Below are positions 12,404 to 23,151 of a stretch of 64,000 nucleotides of DNA, piece after piece (positions within the stretch are counted from its first letter, which is position 1; each line of letters starts with the position of its first letter). Origin of the DNA: Procambarus clarkii (lineage: Eukaryota; Arthropoda; Malacostraca; Decapoda; Cambaridae); contig NC_091230.1 of NCBI RefSeq assembly GCF_040958095.1, positions 8,796,728-8,860,727 on the forward strand. The letters run 5' to 3'. The notes beneath the pieces are model-generated. The model was not told the origin of the DNA. It did not search any database and saw only the letters and a list, made by a program, of their open reading frames with translations. The position numbers and the translations under genes are program-made.

Positions 12404-12612
12404 CATTACCAGTATAAACGGCTAAAGTCACCCACCTGCAACCCGTTTGGGACACTCATGATCAGTTGTGTTGTATTTGTACAAAACAAAGGCATTATGC
12501 AATGCCATTTGCAGGAAACACACGTTATCTTTTTGGTCCACTTGTGAGTTTTCCTGGTAAAATGGTAATTCCATTTGATCGAAGTGGTCCACACCTTTCA
12601 TGAACTTATTGT
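12404..12612 (-). pseudogene. piggyBac transposase relic (C-terminal catalytic piece)
   Basis: On the minus strand the conserved GVDHFDQM segment is followed, with frame slips, by a YHFTRKTHKWTKK block and a LQMALHNAFVLYKYNTTDH block. These match residues of the longer transposase at 62073-63150. The Asp of GVD (codon 12587-12589), the third catalytic Asp of piggyBac-type transposases, is kept here. Only about 65 codons remain. Confidence 0.75.
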
Positions 12613-12783
12613 ACCATGCAGCCTAGTGGTGAGAAAGAGAATCTCATGGCGCGCAGTTTGAAACAAACCCAAAGTAAATCGGATTAAAATTGAATTTTAT
12701 ACAAATATTTTTTTGAGGACATCATTTTATGTCCACATTGCGGAAGCGGTTAGGCAAACAGGACTCCAGGTGATGTCCTGATC

Positions 12784-12915
12784 CGCATAATTAAAGTATA
12801 AATTGTGTTGAGAAAAAATAAGAAAAAATGGAAAAAGGGGGAGGGGGAAACATGGCAGAAAAAGAGTAAAAATACAATTTGGTCAAAAAACAGCATTGTT
12901 TAAAATAGAAAATAT
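12784..12915 (-). repeat. LINE 3' UTR fragment, left of the Gypsy insertion
   Basis: Resembles 28630-28735, the 3' UTR of the LINE at 28.4-31.2 kb (both have ...GTTGAGAA..., a G-run with AACATG, and AAAATACAAT). Its continuation is found on the other side of the Gypsy element at 18900-18960, so the two pieces were joined before the insertion. Confidence 0.6.
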
Positions 12916-13616
12916 TGTGACGGTAACGCGTTGGTGTTCGGCTGTTCAAAGCTAGGGGTATGGCCTCGTCACATAGAATAAAAAAAAAATAGAAAATCTG
13001 GAACTTCATCTGTGGTAAGGTAAGGAGAAGACACACAAAACGCAAGTAAATTTTAACAATGGAATTTTAATTACGCTAGATAAACAAAACATGAATAAAA
13101 TGGACATACAAATTCGTATAATAAAATCAATCAATCAAAATAATAAGAATAATTAAATAGCAAAATGAAAAGTTATGTTAAGACAAGTGAGCAATAACAA
13201 GCTGTGCAATATGCAATAAAATGAGAGGTGCGGGAATATTGGCTTTAAGCTATCACCTCTCTTAGTGCACTTAAGCCAAAGCTCAGTCTACCAGGAAGAA
13301 GTGTTAACCGTATGAAAGCACTGAATATTCTAAGGACTGAGGTCGTGGCGGCCCCAGACATCGAGTAGTATGGTGGGTGGAGTGCAGTTGCAGCCAGACC
13401 GGCGGCCAATCAGCGAGTAGCCAGCAACAAGACAGGTAGTTTGGCGGTTTGAGGCTGAGCAGGTGTCCCTGGCTGCATACGTTTTGCGCTCTGGCAATCC
13501 TTGGAGATGTTGTTGTTGTTGTTGGACATTTCTTCCATAGTAGTTTTATATATTTGTTGCGACGTATTTTTGGAGGGAAGAGCAGGCTCAATCTCTTGAA
13601 GGAGATTATCGTCACA
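12916..13616 (-). repeat. 3' LTR of Gypsy element 2
   Basis: 701 bp, TGTGAC...GTCACA. The C-terminal end of the pol reading frame (from 13410) overlaps it. Confidence 0.92.
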
Positions 13617-15203
13617 ACTCTCCCCCGAAGCCTGCGGTTCTGGAAGAAGTACGTCGTTATGTGGTGGAGTAATGGATGGAGTCGCTTCTACTTCATAAAC
13701 TCTGGAGAGATCATTGGCTAAGATGTTGTCGGAATCTTGGTATAGTGTGTCTCCAGGTTGAATTTCTGCAGTTAGCAAGCCCATAGTAGAAGACGTTGAG
13801 ATGAGAAGTGGGCGTGCTGCTGGAGGTGTAGGGTGGTGTGGTCCGTGTTGATGGTGGACCGAGCACTTTGCAGGTGTGGAGTGAAGTGCTGGAGCTTCAG
13901 GATGATGAAGAGTAGCTCCTTGCCAATGGTTCCGTAGTTCCTTGTAGCAGTAGTCGCTGACAGGTGTATTCTTCTCGCCTCGTTGCTGCATCACGACACC
14001 ACCAACGTCGGTACCACTGGCTTCGACATGGAGGATGAAGGGCTTATTTGACGAGGTGAGAGTGGAATTAGAATAGGGCAAAGGAGCACGATTATTATCC
14101 TGAAAGTATTTGGGAAGAACATTAAGGATTTCGGAATTAGAAAGCGCCGACTCCTTGTCAGTGCTTTCGGGAGGAGAAGCTGGGAAGGTCTCACTGTGGA
14201 TGTAGGGTTCTGTGAAGGTAGAACAGTTAATCAGGACAGTGGGAGGAGTACCATTATATTGTTTCAGGAGGTTGACGTGGCACAGCTGGGTCTTCCGCCG
14301 CCTATCTGGAGTCTCTATGACATAGTTGTTGTTATTTCTGCACTCTTTGAAGCGGTAGGGTCCTGAAAACCTGTTTTGTAAAGGTGAACCTGGGATAGGG
14401 AAGTATGCTAGAATGAAGTCTCCTGGCTTAAATTTTCTTACTTTGCTGGTCTGGTCGTAATGAGTCTTCATCCTCTCCTGGGCTTTCAATAGATTATCAT
14501 GGGCAAAGCGGTGGACTCTCTCTAGAATGTGTTGAAGGTTTTGAAGAAACTGGGGCACATTCTGATGCTCACTGAAGGTGGCATCTCTGAGAGAGTCTTT
14601 GAAAGCCTTAAGGGGAGTACGGCACTTACGGCCGTAGAGCATCTCATAAGGAGATACTCCTGAGGACTCATTGGGGAGACTTCTGTAAATACACATTATA
14701 AGGTCGATTTGCTTATCCCAATCCTTAGAGGTTTCACTACAAAACTTTTTCAAGAGTGCTTTGATAGTCTGATGACTACGTTCAAGAGAACCCTGTGAAG
14801 CAGGATGATAGGGGCTGGACAATACCTGTTTGATGTTGAACTCCTCCAGTGTCCTTTTGAAGAGATCACTGGTGAAGTTGGTACCACAGTCGCTCTGAAT
14901 CTCCCTGGGAAATCCGTATTGAGTGAAGATCTTCAATAGATGTTTTACAACCGTAGCAGCCGTGATGTTCTTCACTGGAACTGCTATGGGAAATCTGGTG
15001 GTAGGACACAGGATGGTTAGGATGTAGGCGTTACCTGAACTGGTCCGAGGTAAAGGACCAACACAGTCTATTATGAGTCTGTGGAAAGGTTCCGCAGGCA
15101 CCTGTATGGGAATCAGTGGCGCTCTGGGAATGGAGATGTTCGGTTTGCCTGCCATCTGACATGTATGACACTGTTTTACGTACTGTTTGACGCTATTTAC
15201 CAT
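13410..15203 (-). pseudogene. Integrase (intact DDX35E) followed by degenerate RNase H
   Basis: A 597-codon frame. CHTC (residues 12-15) completes the integrase zinc domain begun in the upstream frame. The catalytic core has Asp46 (IIDCVG), Asp105 (QSDCGTNF) and Glu141 (GSLERSH), a correct D-58-D-35-E arrangement, then an SGPYRF motif. Near residue 380-400 it changes to RNase H sequence (NKPFILHVEASGTDVGG, Glu in place of the usual Asp). A frameshift follows: in the alternate frame at about 13920-13745 the rest of RNase H is legible (LQHFTPHL, TDHTTLHL, SSQRLLLW, LQKFNLETHY), and ANDLSRVYEVE returns in the main frame. RT, expected between integrase and RNase H in such an order, is missing. 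Confidence 0.85.
13617..13627 (-). other. Polypurine tract of Gypsy element 2
   Basis: On the minus strand GGGGGAGAGT lies directly against the 3' LTR, the usual position and composition for the plus-strand primer of LTR elements. Confidence 0.65.
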
Positions 15204-15209
15204 ACATGG

Positions 15210-17300
15210 CTAGTAGTAGTCTTGACGAATTCCATGGTAAGTCTTGTTGAAGCCGTAGTGGGAGAGTGCTCCATGGGCCAGATGTAGAATAGTGGGCCGC
15301 AGGCTGGTAGGAATCACAAGTTGTTCGATGTTGGCCCAATCGTCCTCCTCCTTCAGTTTACTGGGTCTATATCTGCGGTAGAGCAAGTCGTTCTCTAGGA
15401 AGAACCCAGGAATACTGTCGGGTTGAGTCTCAGCCTGGAAAAACAATGGTGTTAAAGTAAGATCTTCCCTCTGCAACTTACGGAACTCCAACTTGGTCAG
15501 ATGCGGGGGTAGTTTCTGAGGGTCTTGAGGGACAGCGGTAGCAGTAGAGTCAGCTGGCTGTGGACGTGCGGCTTGTGCACGGGTGGTCACGAGAACCGGA
15601 GGAGAAACTTCATCACTCTCTTGAACCTCTGCTGGAACATACGCTAGAATAGGGTTACTTGGCACAGAGTTACACACCTGGGGTTTGTCCATGACGATCA
15701 GGTTGGTCGGTTGCAGGTCTTCTGCCAAGTCGTTGCCTAGGAGAAGTTGCACTCCAGGCATGGGAAAAGGCTTTTCCCTGACGGCGACTTGGACTTCTCC
15801 GTTCACGTAGGGACAATCCAGGTGGATTCTGGCGAGAGGGTATGGAGTGGTAGCAGTGAGGTCAGTGATGAAGACAGTTTCTCCGGTGTAGACGATGTTG
15901 GGCACAGCCGACTTCAAGATGATCGATTGAAGAGCCGCTGTGTCCCTCAAGATCTTCAATTTGAAACGTCCCTCCGGATTTGAACCGTTGGCAGAGACAG
16001 TTCCAGTATACAGGTGGTTACTGAAAAGAGAAAGATCATTAACATTAACACCAACATTCATCACAGGCTTACCGGGCTTAGGAGGAGTTAGTTTGGGTTT
16101 CTGTGGGTCAGTGGTTCCCTTGTATTGAGACTTACCACACTTGTCTATGGTATGTCCATAGAGTCTACAATACTTGCAGTACAGTTGCGAACCAGCTTGA
16201 TCGGGGCTCACTTTCTCGTAACTGTACCACGACTTCTTACTGGAGGATGGTTCGGGTGTCAGCCGGTGGATGAGGCTGTAAGTGTCAGCCGACTTAGCAC
16301 ACTTCAGGTAGTCGGTTTCTTCTTTATCTGCTAAGTAGAGACGGACAGGAGGCGGCACACGCCTCAAGAATTCTTCAACTAACATCAGGTTGACGAGTTC
16401 TGTAAAAGTAGAGACATGTGCTGCTTCCAGCCATTTCATGAAATATCTCCGTTTTGTGTTAGCAAACTCAAGGAAGGTAGTGGTACTTGCCTTCAGGTGG
16501 TCACGGAATTTCCTTCTATAACTTTCAGTAGAGAGGAGGTAGGCGTCCAACACTGCTTGTTTCAGAGTGTGGTAGTCATTCTCAGACGCCAAAGTACTGA
16601 GTGTGACTGCAGCTCTACCTGTAAGATGGACTCTGAGAAGTGTGGCCCATTGGTCGACAGGCCAACTGAGTTGATTAGCAAGGGTTTCAAAGGTGGTAAA
16701 AAACACATCAACTTCTGCTTCTACAAAGGATGGCATTAACTTACTTGCATGCGATATATTAAAACTGACGGGAAGATTGGCAGTAGCTTGCTGGCGTTGA
16801 GCGAGGTGTGAAGTTTCCAACGTGTATTCTCGTTGACGAAACTCTAGAGCCAGAGTCGCTTGTTGCTTGTCATGTTCGCGTTGCATCTCCAACTCGCGTT
16901 GTTTGGTTTCAAGCTGTACTCGTTCACGTTCACGGAGTAATGCGACCTCACGTTCGTGTTCTTCTCTCCTCAAGGCAGCTTCGCGTTCTTGTTCTTCCCT
17001 TCGTATGGCAGCTGCTTCCCTTAGCTGCTCACGTTCAATCTTGGCCAGCTCCAATTTGAGTTTCATCGTTGCCAAATCAGTTTTATCTGCAATATAGTAA
17101 GTTTCATGAGTTTCAGAGTCTATCGTACCTTGCTCTAAATAGTAATCCAGCAACAGGTTGTGTAGGTCATTTTTGTTGGCTTGGTAGGGAACTTCTAGTT
17201 GATACTCATGTGCAAGAGTTTGTAATTCAGTCCTCTTGGCACGACTTAAAGTCCCTATTTCACCTGCTGGATCTGCACGGAAAGCTTGGAGACGAAACAT
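15210..17300 (-). pseudogene. Gag, protease and integrase N-terminus of Gypsy element 2
   Basis: A 696-codon frame. The N-terminus resembles a SAP-like helix pair (LAHEYQLEVPYQANKNDLHNL), followed by a long Glu/Arg-rich coiled coil (about residues 70-160), a Gag core (about 180-345), a CKYCRLYGHTIDKC knuckle (about 375-388), a retropepsin with DTAA in place of DTGA (about 450) and a LLLGNDLAE strand (about 520), then the start of the integrase zinc domain (HLAHGALSHYGFNKTYH). It ends in TAG at 15210-15212, where related integrases usually have Trp. The next frame is in phase, so one nonsense change splits an otherwise continuous Gag-Pol of roughly 1,300 codons. Confidence 0.85.
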
Positions 17301-18198
17301 GGTGAATTTAGCAAATAAAGGTACAACGAATATTTAGTTATAATGAATGTCAGAAACAGGACAACGTGGCAACTGGTACCTATCCTGTGGGATCTTTAAC
17401 AATTAAAGTTAAGTAAAAGATGTTAAATGATTAATTTAAATCAAGAGCGCAGGAAATCTTGTACCCGGTACGCATGTAAGAGGATAAGGGCAAGAAAATC
17501 CTACTAACAAATGAAACAGAGTTTCGAAAACAAATGAAACAGTTAATTGCCTCAAAAGTAAAATTGGTAGTCCAAGGATGTAGGCATACCTTGCCAAGTC
17601 TCTATAGGACATAAAGCAAGTTTTTCCTACTGAATTTAATATGATACTTACAGAATTAGCGAACTTTTGTGCTCTGAAAAAGTAAGCTAATTCCCTACCG
17701 TTGTATGTATCATCATCTCTGACTGACGTGTAGGGGTGCGAGGTGTCAACTGGTGACGAGAACTGCTGCTGAGGTCCCAATTCAGCAACTAAAGTTCGAG
17801 CTAGAGGAACTATGGCCCTCTTTGTCCTCCTACAGTCAGATTGCAGAAGATTGGGTGCTCTTGACCCGGGGCAGACCACAGTACCAGGGTACCAATATGA
17901 TGATCTGTCAAAATGAGAAATATCCAAGGGACAAAGATGGTAGACACGAGTAATAACACGGAGGGAGAGATGACCAATTAAGAGTATGACTGCGGCCTAC
18001 AGTCACCACGTAATCCAAAGTTGTCTCACCTTCACCATATGTTACTCTCGTAATGCACAATACACCGCACCATATAAAAATGAAATTGAATATGAAAAAT
18101 AGTAAAAGCTTCGTTAACAAAGTTAAATACGCTTACCATAAATTACCACTTGGCACCAGTACCTGAGTGAAGCTCCTAGGACAGGCCCCCATATAATA
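17301..18198 (-). other. 5' untranslated leader of Gypsy element 2
   Basis: About 900 bp between the 5' LTR and the Gag ATG, with no recognisable domain. Reading the minus strand inward, the LTR is followed by TATTATATGGGGGCCTG. A primer-binding site would be expected there, but I cannot match it to a tRNA with confidence. Confidence 0.5.
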
Positions 18199-18899
18199 TG
18201 TGACGGTAACGCGTTGGTGTTCGGCTGTTCAAAGCTAGGGGTATGGCCTCGTCACATAGAATAAAAAAAAAATAGAAAATCTGGAACTTCGTCTGTGGTA
18301 AGGTAAGGAGAAGACACACAAAACACAAGTAAATTTTAACAATGGAATTTTAATTACGTTAGATAAACAAAACATGAATAAAATGGACATACAAATTCGT
18401 ATAATAAAATCAATCAATCAAAATAATAAGAATAATTAAATGGCAAAATGAAAAGTTACGTTAAGACAAGTGAGCAATAACAAGCTGTGCAATATGCAAT
18501 AAAATGAGAGGTGCGGGAATATTGGCTTTAAGCTATCACCTCTCTTAGTACACTTAAGCCAAAGCTCAGTCTACCAGGAAGAAGTGTTAACCGTATGAAA
18601 GCACTGAATATTCTAAGGACTGAGGTTGTGGCGGCCCCAGACATCGAGTAGTATGGTGGGTGGAGTGCAGTTGCCGCCAGACCGGCGGCCAATCAGCGAG
18701 TAGCCGGCAACAAGACAGGTAGTTTGGCGGTTTGAGGCTGAGCAGGTGTCCCTGGCTGCATACGTTTTGCGCTCTGGCAATCCTTGGAGATGTTGTTGTC
18801 GTTGTTGGACATTTCTTCCATAGTAGTTTTATATATATGTTGCGACGTATTTTTGGAGGGAAGAGCAGGCTCAATCTCTTGAAGGAGATTATCGTCACA
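18199..18899 (-). repeat. 5' LTR of Gypsy element 2
   Basis: 701 bp, same ends and length as 12916-13616. The differences seen are scattered single-base changes. Confidence 0.92.
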
Positions 18900-20205
18900 A
18901 TATGGATTGACATTTTGGTGGTTAGGTAGGTTACATTGAGTTAATTAGATAGTACTTAGTTTTTATCTGTTATAGATAGGAGCTGCCTGGTATGGGCCAA
19001 TAGGCCTTCTACAGTTACCTTTGTTCTTATGTTTTTGCCCTGTAACCTAAATGGTGCATTTCCCGCTGCCTTTCCTCGTAACTCATGCCTCTTAGTTCTG
19101 GGACTAGTCTAGTGGCATACCTTTGGACTTTTTCCAGCTTCGTTTTGTGCTTGACAAGATATGGGCCACATGCTGGGGCCGCATACTCCATGATTGGTCT
19201 TACGTATGTAGTGTACAAGATTCTGAATGATTCCTTACTCAGGTTCATGAACGCTGTTCTGATGTTAGCCAGCCTCGCATATGCCGCAGACGTTATTCAT
19301 TTTATGTGGAGTTCAGGAGACATGTTTGGTGTGATATCAACTCCTAGATCTTTCTTTCTGTCCGTTTCATTAAGTACTTTATCTCCTATTCTGTATCCTG
19401 TGTCTGGCCTCCTGTTTCCACTGCCTAGTTTCATTACTTTGCATTTACTCGGGTTTAACTTCAACAGCCATTTGTTGGACCATTCACTCAGTCTGTCTAG
19501 GTCATCTTGTAGCCTCCTACTATCGTCCTCAGTTTCAATCCTCCTCATAATTTTTGCATCATCGGCAAACATTGAGAGAAACGATTCTATACCCTCTGGG
19601 AGATCATTTACATATATCAGAAACAGTATAGGTCCAAGGACTGACTCCTGCGGGACTCCACTCGTAACGTCTCGCCAATCTGAGTCCTCACCCCTCACAC
19701 TGACTCGTTGTCTCCTGTTACTTAGGTATTCCTTGATCCAACGGAGCACTTTCCCTTTCACTCCAGCCTGCATCTCCAGCTTTTTCACTAGCCTCTTGTG
19801 TGGCACTCTATCAAAGGCTTTCTGACAATCCAAAAATATGCAGTCTGCCCACCCTTCTCTTTCTTGCCTTATTTTTGTTACCTGGTCGTAGAATTCAAGT
19901 AACCCTGTGAGGCAGGACCTGCCATCCCTGAATCCATGTTGGTGCTGTGTTACAAAGTTCTTTCGCTCCAGGTGCTCCACTAGCTTTCTTCACACAATTT
20001 TCTCCATCAGCTTGCATGGTATGCAGGTTAGGGACACTGGCCTGTAATTCAGTGCCTCCTGTCTATCCTCTTTCTTGTATATTGGGACTACGTTAGTTGC
20101 TTTCCAAATTTTTGGCAGTTCCCCTGTTGCCAGAGATTTGTTATACACTATTGAGAGTGGTAGGCACAGTTCTTCTGCTCCTTCCTTTAGTATTTGTGCT
20201 TATGG
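18900..20205 (-). pseudogene. LINE reverse transcriptase, 5'-truncated (minus strand)
   Basis: From 20205 leftward the minus strand reads YRPVSLTCIPCKLMEKIV, a stop at about 19988, then 227 codons with LDCQKAFDRVPH, SGVPQESVLGP (Gly to Glu in motif B) and MFADDAKI with the catalytic Asp pair intact. A further frame (19027-19248) carries the thumb-like RILYTTYVRPIMEYAAPA block. The 3' tail runs to 18900 and is cut by Gypsy element 2. At 20205 the LINE meets a plus-strand PLE fragment. The element copied its RNA at a nicked target; this copy is dead. Confidence 0.8.
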
Positions 20206-21048
20206 CCGAGTGACCAAGACCAAATTCTTTTTCCTAATGAACTTAATTCTTTGGTACCTTCAATAAAATTCACATGTGAAAATGAAGAGAATGGTACTCC
20301 TACGTTTTTGGACATTATGATTCATAGAGTCAATAGAAGGTTAAAATTTAATGTGTATAGAAAACCTATCAACGTGGGGTCGTTTGTTCATTATAATTCG
20401 AATCATCATAGTAAAGTTAAACAGGCAGTATTTTCAGGAATGTTTCTTCGAGCTTGGACGGTATGCAGCCCTGAGATTTTTGATGAAGAGATAGCTAAAA
20501 TATATGAAATTGGGAAGAGTTTTCAGTACCCTAAGATGTTTTTGGATTGTTCGTTTGGGAAAGCTAAACGTACGTTTTATAATAATGTCTCCAAAGCGAA
20601 ACCAGAAATTAGAAACTCATTGGTGGTACCTTATGCGATGGGATTGGAGAAACTTTCCCAGGTTTTAAGAACCTTAATATCAATTTGGTGTTCACTAATA
20701 ATAAATTCAAGTCTAATTAAATAAAAAAAAAACCCTGGTACAGCAGGTTGTGTGTATTTGATTCCCTGCAATGATTGTGAGTCTGTGTACTTTGGACAAA
20801 CAAGAAAATCCTTACAATTACGTATGTCCCAACATACTTATAGTATAAGAACTGCCCAAACGTCTAATGCTTTGTATCTACATACAAGTTTGTGTGATCA
20901 CACTATTAATTGGGATGGGGTGAAAAGCAGTGCCAATTGCAATGGCTTTGTGGAACGGAATTTAATTGAGTCTGCCCTAATTAGTCAATGTCCAAATCTT
21001 CTCAATGTTAGTACTGGTATGTACAAACTTGACCCTGTTTTAAGTTAA
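20206..21048 (+). pseudogene. Penelope-like element fragment, family A (RT thumb plus GIY-YIG)
   Basis: The first frame (to 20724) has the PLE RT C-terminal pattern TFLDIMIHR...FNVYRKP and HHSKVKQAVFSGMFLRA. After a stop and a frame change (20725-20745), GCVYLIPCNDCESVYFGQT and KSLQLRMSQH supply a GIY-YIG nuclease (YFG in place of YIG) with the CX2C insert typical of PLEs. The protein would cut and prime at target DNA. Its sequence is clearly different from families B and C elsewhere in the window. Confidence 0.85.
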
Positions 21049-21391
21049 AATATTGCACAACAGTTTAAGAAAAAACTATGATAGTTATATTGTCTCATAA
21101 CAATATTATTTTAATATTTTATGTAGGTTCAATGAGGCTTTTTCTTTAATCTTTTATTCTGACCGCTTAAATTCTTCTGACCACTCTTAGCTAATCTATA
21201 TCTTTTTCTGGTTAATTCTTACCCCAAGAAGATAATGGTCAGGATCTAGTGTCTGCCTCCACTCTTCCTTTGTGATTTCTTTCAGTCAGGTGTTGACAAA
21301 GGCCCAGATCGGCCGAATCTTTCATCTCTCTTTCCCATTTCTCTGTGGATTTTCCGCATACAAATGATCAGTCTTTAGTGATCGTAAATTG

Positions 21392-21400
<9 letters not shown>
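21049..21400. other. Non-coding tail of PLE family A
   Basis: No coding features. It ends in a short (CA)n run that passes into the (TA)n array at 21401. It probably belongs to the PLE 3' region. Confidence 0.4.

Positions 21401-21473
<73 letters not shown>
21401..21473. repeat. (TA)n array
   Basis: 36 or so AT units following a CACACACAC run; right side is a 33-bp spacer to the next array. Confidence 0.95.
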
Positions 21474-21474
<1 letters not shown>

Positions 21475-21504
21475 CTTTAGAACACTTTCCCACCAGGAGA
21501 CTCA

Positions 21505-21612
<108 letters not shown>

Positions 21613-21987
21613 GTCGTACCTAGTAGCCAGAACGCACTTCTCAGCCTACTATGCAAGGCCCGATTTGCCTAATAAGCCAAGTTTTCCTGAATTAATATAT
21701 TTTCTCTAATTTTTTTCTTATGAAATGATAACGCTACCCATTTCATTATATATGAGGGAAATTTTTTTTTATTGTAGTTAAAAATAACGTAGATATATGA
21801 CCGAACCTAACCAACCCTACCTAACCTAACCTAACCGATCTTTATAGGTTAGGTTAGGTTAGGTAGCCAAAAAAGTTAGGTTAGGTTAGGTAGTTGAAAA
21901 ACAATTAATTCATGAAAACTTGGCTTATTAGGCAAATCAGGCCTAGCATAGTAGGCTGAGAAGTGCGTTCTGGCTACTAGGTACGAC
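21613..21987. mobile_element. MITE copy 1 (375 bp) with internal TTAGG motifs
   Basis: Begins GTCGTACCTAGTAGCC and ends with the reverse complement. The terminal inverted repeats are about 80 bp. The interior contains runs of CCTAA and their complement TTAGG around a short centre. Both sides are (TA)n, so the target was TA. There is no coding capacity. Confidence 0.85.

Positions 21988-22034
<47 letters not shown>
21988..22034. repeat. (TA)n array
   Basis: Separates MITE copies 1 and 2 with no other sequence between them. Confidence 0.95.
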
Positions 22035-22037
<3 letters not shown>

Positions 22038-22424
22038 GTACCTAATAGCCAGAACGCACTTCTCAGCCTACTATTCAAGGCCCGATTTGCCTAATAAGCC
22101 AAGTTTTCATGAATTAATGTTTTTTCGTCTACCTAACCTACCTAACCTAACCTAACCTAGCTTTTTTTGGCTACCTAACCTAACCTTACCTATAAATATA
22201 GGTTAGGTTAGGTTAGGTAGGGTTGGTTAGGTTCGGTCATATATCTACGTTAATTTTAACTCCAATAAAAAAAAATTGACCTCATACATAGAGAAAAGGG
22301 TTGCTTTATCATTTCATAAGAAAAAAATTATAGTAAATATATTAATTCAGGAAAACTTGGCTTATTAGGCAAATCGGGCCTTGAATAGTAGGCTGAGAAG
22401 TGAGTTCTGGCTACTAGGTACGAC
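22035..22424. mobile_element. MITE copy 2 (390 bp, subfamily 2)
   Basis: Same terminal repeats but starting GTCGTACCTAATAGCC, with a distinctive internal block (CATAGAGAAAAGGGTTGC) shared only with copy 7 (56958-57347), which has the same length. Confidence 0.85.
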
Positions 22425-22438
22425 ATATATATATATAT
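22425..22438. repeat. Short (TA)n array
   Basis: 14 bp between MITE copy 2 and the end of PLE family B copy 1. Confidence 0.8.
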
Positions 22439-23143
22439 GATCGATGTTCCCTTCGGGAATCTTAATTTTAAGATGAATAGGAAAACCAGGGATATACTGA
22501 ACATCTTGTTTCAGATTCTTTACTTTAAAATGCATAACGTTTCGAATACTTCTCGTATTCATCATCAGATCTAAAAGGAAAAACAGAAATCACAATCAAA
22601 TAACTGGTAAACAAAGAACTCATACTGAATATAATTGCCTATCAAAGAAAGGAAAATGCTTAAAAAACAAAACACTTAAGCGCACTTAAAGTGATCAATA
22701 CAAATAAAACTTACTAACTGTCACATATATTAAAGCTAATTTAAAAATCCATTAAACTACAAGATGAATTTTATAACTACTAAAACAAACCATTCTATTA
22801 AACTTACGTGAAGTGATCAGAAGTGAAACTTGATACCTAACACATAGATACTAAACACTATAACAAATATTTATATAATTACTACAAATCCACAAAAAAT
22901 GTATGTAAAATACAAACAGAATAAACGACAATTATAAAGTACTAACCAAAATCTTATAAAAAACTCAAATATTAAATAAAATTAAATACCAAAAAATGTA
23001 TTATATATCCTAAATAAAAGATTATATTAATGTACAATGTCAAGACTTGAAATAAGTAAGAAAGGGCAAAGACATGGTAAACTAAACAAAATTATAATAA
23101 AATTAAACTACCAAAATGAACTATAAATCAAATTACAGGGCCT
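22438..23143 (-). repeat. PLE-B pseudo-LTR, left
   Basis: Matches 25570-26267 almost base for base. Contains a hammerhead-like motif at 22538-22568. Confidence 0.8.
22538..22568 (-). ncRNA. Hammerhead-like motif, PLE-B
   Basis: On the minus strand: CUGAUGA, U, a 6-bp hairpin GAAUAC/GUAUUC with loop GAGAA, then GAAACG. This equals the core and stem II of a hammerhead ribozyme with one extra U. I could not identify stem III or stem I, so catalysis is uncertain. Confidence 0.5.
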
Positions 23144-23151
23144 ACTGTGCA

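Larger units (their letters stand above)
12916..18899 (-). mobile_element. Ty3/Gypsy LTR retrotransposon 2 with two 701-bp LTRs
   Basis: Bounded by two 701-bp direct repeats beginning TGTGAC and ending GTCACA, and flanked by a 4-bp duplication ATAT (12912-12915 and 18900-18903). The internal region reads on the minus strand: Gag, protease, integrase, then RNase H remnants. No reverse transcriptase could be found. I counted about 11 mismatches between the LTRs by eye, about 98.4% identity, so insertion is fairly recent. It interrupts a LINE 3' region. A solo LTR of the same family is at 51626-52326. Confidence 0.9.

Noticed and set aside
17436..17927. 163-codon minus frame as an extra Gypsy gene
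   Set aside because: Lies in the leader of Gypsy element 2 and shows no retroviral or other domain; likely chance.
19085..19825. 246-codon plus frame
   Set aside because: Antisense shadow of the LINE RT on the minus strand.
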